This document shows, in pieces, positions 21,129-23,169 of a DNA stretch of 23,169 bases. Location: NCBI GenBank assembly GCA_040508515.1, contig JBEVMS010000144.1:1-23169 (forward strand). The letters run 5' to 3'. A program made the position numbers and the translations under genes. This DNA is from JBEVMS01 sp040508515. GTDB lineage: Bacteria; Pseudomonadota; Gammaproteobacteria; Xanthomonadales; Rhodanobacteraceae. Under the pieces are notes generated by a model, which saw nothing but the letters and a program-made list of their open reading frames with translations, searched no databases and was not told the DNA's origin. Position 1 is the stretch's first letter. Every line of letters starts with the position of its first letter.

Positions 21129-22217
21129 ATGGGCATCAAATGCGGCATCGTCGGCCTGCCTAACGTCGGCAAGTCCACCCTGTTCAACGCGTTGACCAAG
21201 GCAGGCATCGCCGCGGCCAATTTTCCGTTCTGCACGATCGAGCCCAATGTGGGCGTGGTGCCGGTGCCCGATCCGCGGCTCAATGCGCTGGCGGCCATCG
21301 TCAATCCGCAGAAATTGATTCCCACCGCGGTGGAATTCGTCGATATCGCCGGCCTGGTCGCCGGCGCCTCCAAGGGCGAGGGCCTGGGCAACAAGTTCCT
21401 GGCGCATATCCGCGAAGTCGATGCGATCACCCACGTGGTGCGCTGCTTTGAGGGCGACATCATCCACGTCGCCGGCAAGGTCGATCCGATCGCCGACATC
21501 GAAACCATCGACACCGAATTGGCGCTGGCCGATCTGGACTCGGTGGACAAGGCACTCAATCGCGCCGAGCGTGCGGCCAAGGCCAACGACAAGGATGCGA
21601 TCGCGCGCAAGCCGGTACTGGCCAAGCTGGCCGCTGGCCTCAACGAGGGCCGCTCGGCACGCAGCCTGGGCTTGGACGAGGAGGAAAAGGCGCTGGTGCG
21701 CGACCTGTTCCTGCTGACCTTGAAGCCGTTGATGTACATCGCCAACGTCGCCGAGGATGGCTTTGAAAACAATCCGCACCTCGATGCCGTGCGCGCCCGC
21801 GCGGTGATCGAAGGGGCCGAGGTGGTGCCGGTGTGCGCGTCCATTGAGGAAGAACTGTCGCAGTTGGAAGACGCCGATCGCGACGAGTTTCTGAAAGATC
21901 TGGGCCTGGACGAGCCGGGGTTGAATCGGGTGATTCGCGCCGGCTACAAGTTGCTGGACTTGCAGACCTACTTCACCGCTGGCGTCAAGGAAGTGCGCGC
22001 CTGGACGATCAAGCGTGGCTTCACCGCGCCGCAGGCGGCGGGCGTGATCCACACCGACTTCGAGCGCGGCTTCATTCGCGCTGAAACGACGTCCTACGAC
22101 GACTTCATCCAGTACAAGGGCGAAACCGGCGCGGCCGCTGCGGGTCGTCTGCGCAAGGAAGGCAAGGACTACGTGGTCAAGGATGGCGACGTGCTGCATT
22201 TCTTGTTCAACGTCTGA
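21129..22217 (+). CDS. ychF: Redox-regulated ATPase YchF (Obg-like ATPase)
   Basis: A 362-residue P-loop protein of the OLA1/YchF family. GLPNVGKSTLFNALT near residues 9-23 is the P-loop, FVDIAGLVAGASKGEGLGN near 66-84 is switch II, and YIANVAED near 203 stands in place of the usual NKxD guanine-specificity motif, in line with ATP preference. The C-terminal TGS domain ends with the typical VKDGDVLHFLFNV. It binds ribosomes and is linked to oxidative-stress responses. I chose the ATG at 21129 because the canonical MGIKCGIVGLP begins there. A strong terminator follows. Confidence 0.97.
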   Translation: MGIKCGIVGLPNVGKSTLFNALTKAGIAAANFPFCTIEPNVGVVPVPDPRLNALAAIVNPQKLIPTAVEFVDIAGLVAGASKGEGLGNKFLAHIREVDAITHVVRCFEGDIIHVAGKVDPIADIETIDTELALADLDSVDKALNRAERAAKANDKDAIARKPVLAKLAAGLNEGRSARSLGLDEEEKALVRDLFLLTLKPLMYIANVAEDGFENNPHLDAVRARAVIEGAEVVPVCASIEEELSQLEDADRDEFLKDLGLDEPGLNRVIRAGYKLLDLQTYFTAGVKEVRAWTIKRGFTAPQAAGVIHTDFERGFIRAETTSYDDFIQYKGETGAAAAGRLRKEGKDYVVKDGDVLHFLFNV

Positions 22218-22239
22218 TCGTACGCGTCCGCTGAGAGCA

Positions 22240-22270
22240 AAGCCCCGACCTGGTCGGGGCTTAGTTTTTT
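22240..22270 (+). terminator. Rho-independent terminator after ychF
   Basis: AAGCCCCGAC (22240-22249) pairs perfectly with GTCGGGGCTT (22253-22262) around a 3-base loop. A run of six Ts follows at 22265-22270. This is a textbook intrinsic terminator closing the rplY-pth-ychF run. Confidence 0.93.
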
Positions 22271-22345
22271 AAGAGGTCGGATGGCGGTCGAGGAGGACGC
22301 GATGAAAGGCAGACGGCCACGCAACGCGGGCGCAAAGTGCGGTCG

Positions 22346-22362
22346 GCGCGCATAATGCGCGC
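22346..22362 (+). promoter_or_regulatory. Perfect palindrome over a -10 box upstream of the thioesterase gene
   Basis: GCGCGCAT (22346-22353) and ATGCGCGC (22355-22362) form a perfect inverted repeat around a single A. The centre contains CATAAT (22351-22356), a good -10 hexamer, 38 bases upstream of the ATG. No recognisable -35 lies 17 bases upstream. The layout fits a promoter with an operator on its -10 region. Confidence 0.4.
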
Positions 22363-22393
22363 TTGGTTTTGATCGCCCAACGATGGAGTGCGC

Positions 22394-22882
22394 ATGTCAG
22401 GCCAGCAACACGAAGTAAATTTCCGTTTTCTTGCGCAGCCGACCGACGTGAATTTTGGTGGCAAGGTGCATGGCGGCATGGCGATGAAATGGATCGATCA
22501 GGCCGGTTATGCCTGCGCGGTCGCCTGGAGTGGCGCCTATTGCGTAACGGCTTCGGTCAGCGGCATCCAATTCGTGGCGCCGATCTTGATTGGTGATCTG
22601 GTTACGGTGCGGGCGCGGCTGATCCACACCGGGCGTTCGAGCATGCACATGGCGGTGGATGTGCTAGCGCGCGATCTGCGCAAAGACGAACAGCGCCTGG
22701 CGACCAGTTGTGTCATGGTGTTTGTCGCGCTGGATGCCGCCGATGGCCGACCTGCCGAAGTGCCGCGCTGGGTGCCGCGCGACGAGGCCGAGCGTCGTCT
22801 GCAGGAGCATGCGCGGCGCTTGCAAGAGCTATCCAAGGCGATGGAGGAGCTGGTCGAAGCGGGTCGAGTGGTTAACGATTAA
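22394..22882 (+). CDS. Acyl-CoA thioesterase (hotdog fold, YciA/ACOT type)
   Basis: A 162-residue single-hotdog protein. PTDVNFGGKVHGGMAMKWID near residues 16-35 is the hallmark segment of the acyl-CoA hydrolase group (Asn/Gly-rich loop followed by the central helix with its acidic residue). VTASVSGIQFVAPILIGDLV near residue 53 is the usual strand region. It would hydrolyse acyl-CoA to free acid and CoA; chain-length preference is unknown. The C-terminal 35 residues are a charged, Glu/Arg-rich helix. I chose the ATG at 22394, with GGAG 5 bases upstream, over a GTG six bases earlier that overlaps that Shine-Dalgarno sequence. It is monocistronic, between the ychF terminator and the tRNA promoter. 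Confidence 0.9.
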   Translation: MSGQQHEVNFRFLAQPTDVNFGGKVHGGMAMKWIDQAGYACAVAWSGAYCVTASVSGIQFVAPILIGDLVTVRARLIHTGRSSMHMAVDVLARDLRKDEQRLATSCVMVFVALDAADGRPAEVPRWVPRDEAERRLQEHARRLQELSKAMEELVEAGRVVND

Positions 22883-22943
22883 TCAATCCGGCGAAGGGAA
22901 CTGAAAAAATCCCAAGAACCGGCATTTTTCCGCCCGCCAGGTG

Positions 22944-22972
22944 TTGACGACCCCGGATTCGATCCACATAAT
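22944..22972 (+). promoter_or_regulatory. Strong sigma-70 promoter of the tRNA-Tyr/tRNA-Gly operon
   Basis: TTGACG (22944-22949) and CATAAT (22967-22972) are separated by exactly 17 bases, each five of six to consensus. The following AGCCG is GC-rich, as in stringently controlled tRNA promoters. The predicted start falls just before tRNA-Tyr at 22987. Confidence 0.8.
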
Positions 22973-22986
22973 AGCCGTTCTTTGTT

Positions 22987-23072
22987 GGAGGGATACCCAA
23001 GCGGCCAACGGGGGCAGACTGTAAATCTGCTGGCTCACGCCTTCGGTGGTTCGAATCCACCTCCCTCCACCA
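22987..23072 (+). tRNA. tRNA-Tyr (anticodon GTA)
   Basis: A class II tRNA of 86 bases. Acceptor GGAGGGA pairs with TCCCTCC (23062-23068). The anticodon stem GCAGA/TCTGC encloses CTGTAAA with anticodon GTA. A long variable arm follows, then T-arm GGTGG-TTCGAAT-CCACC. Discriminator A and encoded CCA end at 23072. Confidence 0.97.
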
Positions 23073-23089
23073 GACGAGTTCCGCGCAGG

Positions 23090-23163
23090 GCGGGAGTAGT
23101 TCAATGGTAGAACATCAGTTTTCCAAACTGATTACGCGGGTTCGATTCCCGCCTTCCGCTCCA
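23090..23163 (+). tRNA. tRNA-Gly (anticodon TCC)
   Basis: A 74-base tRNA. Acceptor GCGGGAG pairs with CTTCCGC (23153-23159, one G-U). The anticodon stem TCAGT/ACTGA encloses TTTCCAA with anticodon TCC. The T-arm is centred on GGTTCGATTCC. Discriminator T and encoded CCA end at 23163. It lies 17 bases after tRNA-Tyr in the same operon. In related bacteria tRNA-Thr and tuf come next; only six bases remain in the window, so this cannot be seen. Confidence 0.97.
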
Positions 23164-23169
23164 TTGGCT

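Noticed and set aside
4524..21604. Ten copies of the palindrome GCGATCGC across the window
   Set aside because: By base composition about one is expected, so it looks enriched, but all ten lie in genes and several read as the codons GCG-ATC-GC(C/A/G) for Ala-Ile-Ala or GGC-GAT-CGC for Gly-Asp-Arg. Codon preference explains most of it without a HIP1-like function.
19648..22199. Two long minus-strand ORFs antisense to rplY, pth and ychF
   Set aside because: All three plus-strand genes are certain housekeeping genes, and the antisense translations show no family motif.
1..23169. CRISPR array, insertion sequence, prophage or defence island
   Set aside because: I found no spaced direct repeats, transposase or integrase domain, or phage gene; the three tRNAs have no attachment-site duplication or integrase beside them.

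Overview
The window is GC-rich, gene-dense chromosomal DNA from a gammaproteobacterium, most likely of the order Xanthomonadales (Lysobacterales), with Rhodanobacteraceae-like relatives (Dyella, Frateuria, Rhodanobacter) the best guess. The assignment rests on protein flavour and on a classical conserved gene order: hemA-prfA diverging from TPR lipoprotein - lolB - ispE - tRNA-Gln - prs - rplY - pth - ychF. It is inference, since no search was possible. I see no phage, insertion sequence, integrase or CRISPR array.

Layout. Positions 1-1714 (+) hold the end of the proton-translocating transhydrogenase operon (pntA membrane part, pntB). A small membrane protein converges on pntB with overlapping stop codons. 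sufT (+) follows and shares a bidirectional terminator with a short asparaginase (-). Positions 3582-5749 hold a doubtful mini-ORF, an AidB-like acyl-CoA dehydrogenase (-) and about 300 bases without a recognisable gene. wrbA and a DUF2069 membrane protein (-) diverge from a tightly overlapping yihY - tlpA-like thioredoxin - acylphosphatase cluster (+). Then, all on the minus strand with short gaps, come hemA, prfA, a TPR/GT41 O-GlcNAc-transferase-like protein and ppk2.

From 14426 onwards everything is on the plus strand. A TPR lipoprotein and lolB overlap by 4 bases. They are followed by one uninterrupted frame that joins a GNAT acetyltransferase domain to the isoprenoid enzyme IspE. Next come tRNA-Gln, prs, rplY (behind two leader hairpins), pth, ychF with a strong terminator, a hotdog acyl-CoA thioesterase, and a tRNA-Tyr / tRNA-Gly array with a near-consensus promoter. 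That array is probably the head of the usual tRNA-tuf-secE-nusG region beyond the window.

The most unusual features are the in-frame GNAT-IspE fusion and the GT41-type protein whose conserved phosphate-contacting lysine is replaced by threonine. Smaller items are a perfect palindrome on the -10 region of the thioesterase promoter, tandem hairpins in the rplY leader, a bulged hairpin between rplY and pth, and a hairpin just upstream of the fusion gene. The remaining content is ordinary housekeeping DNA.
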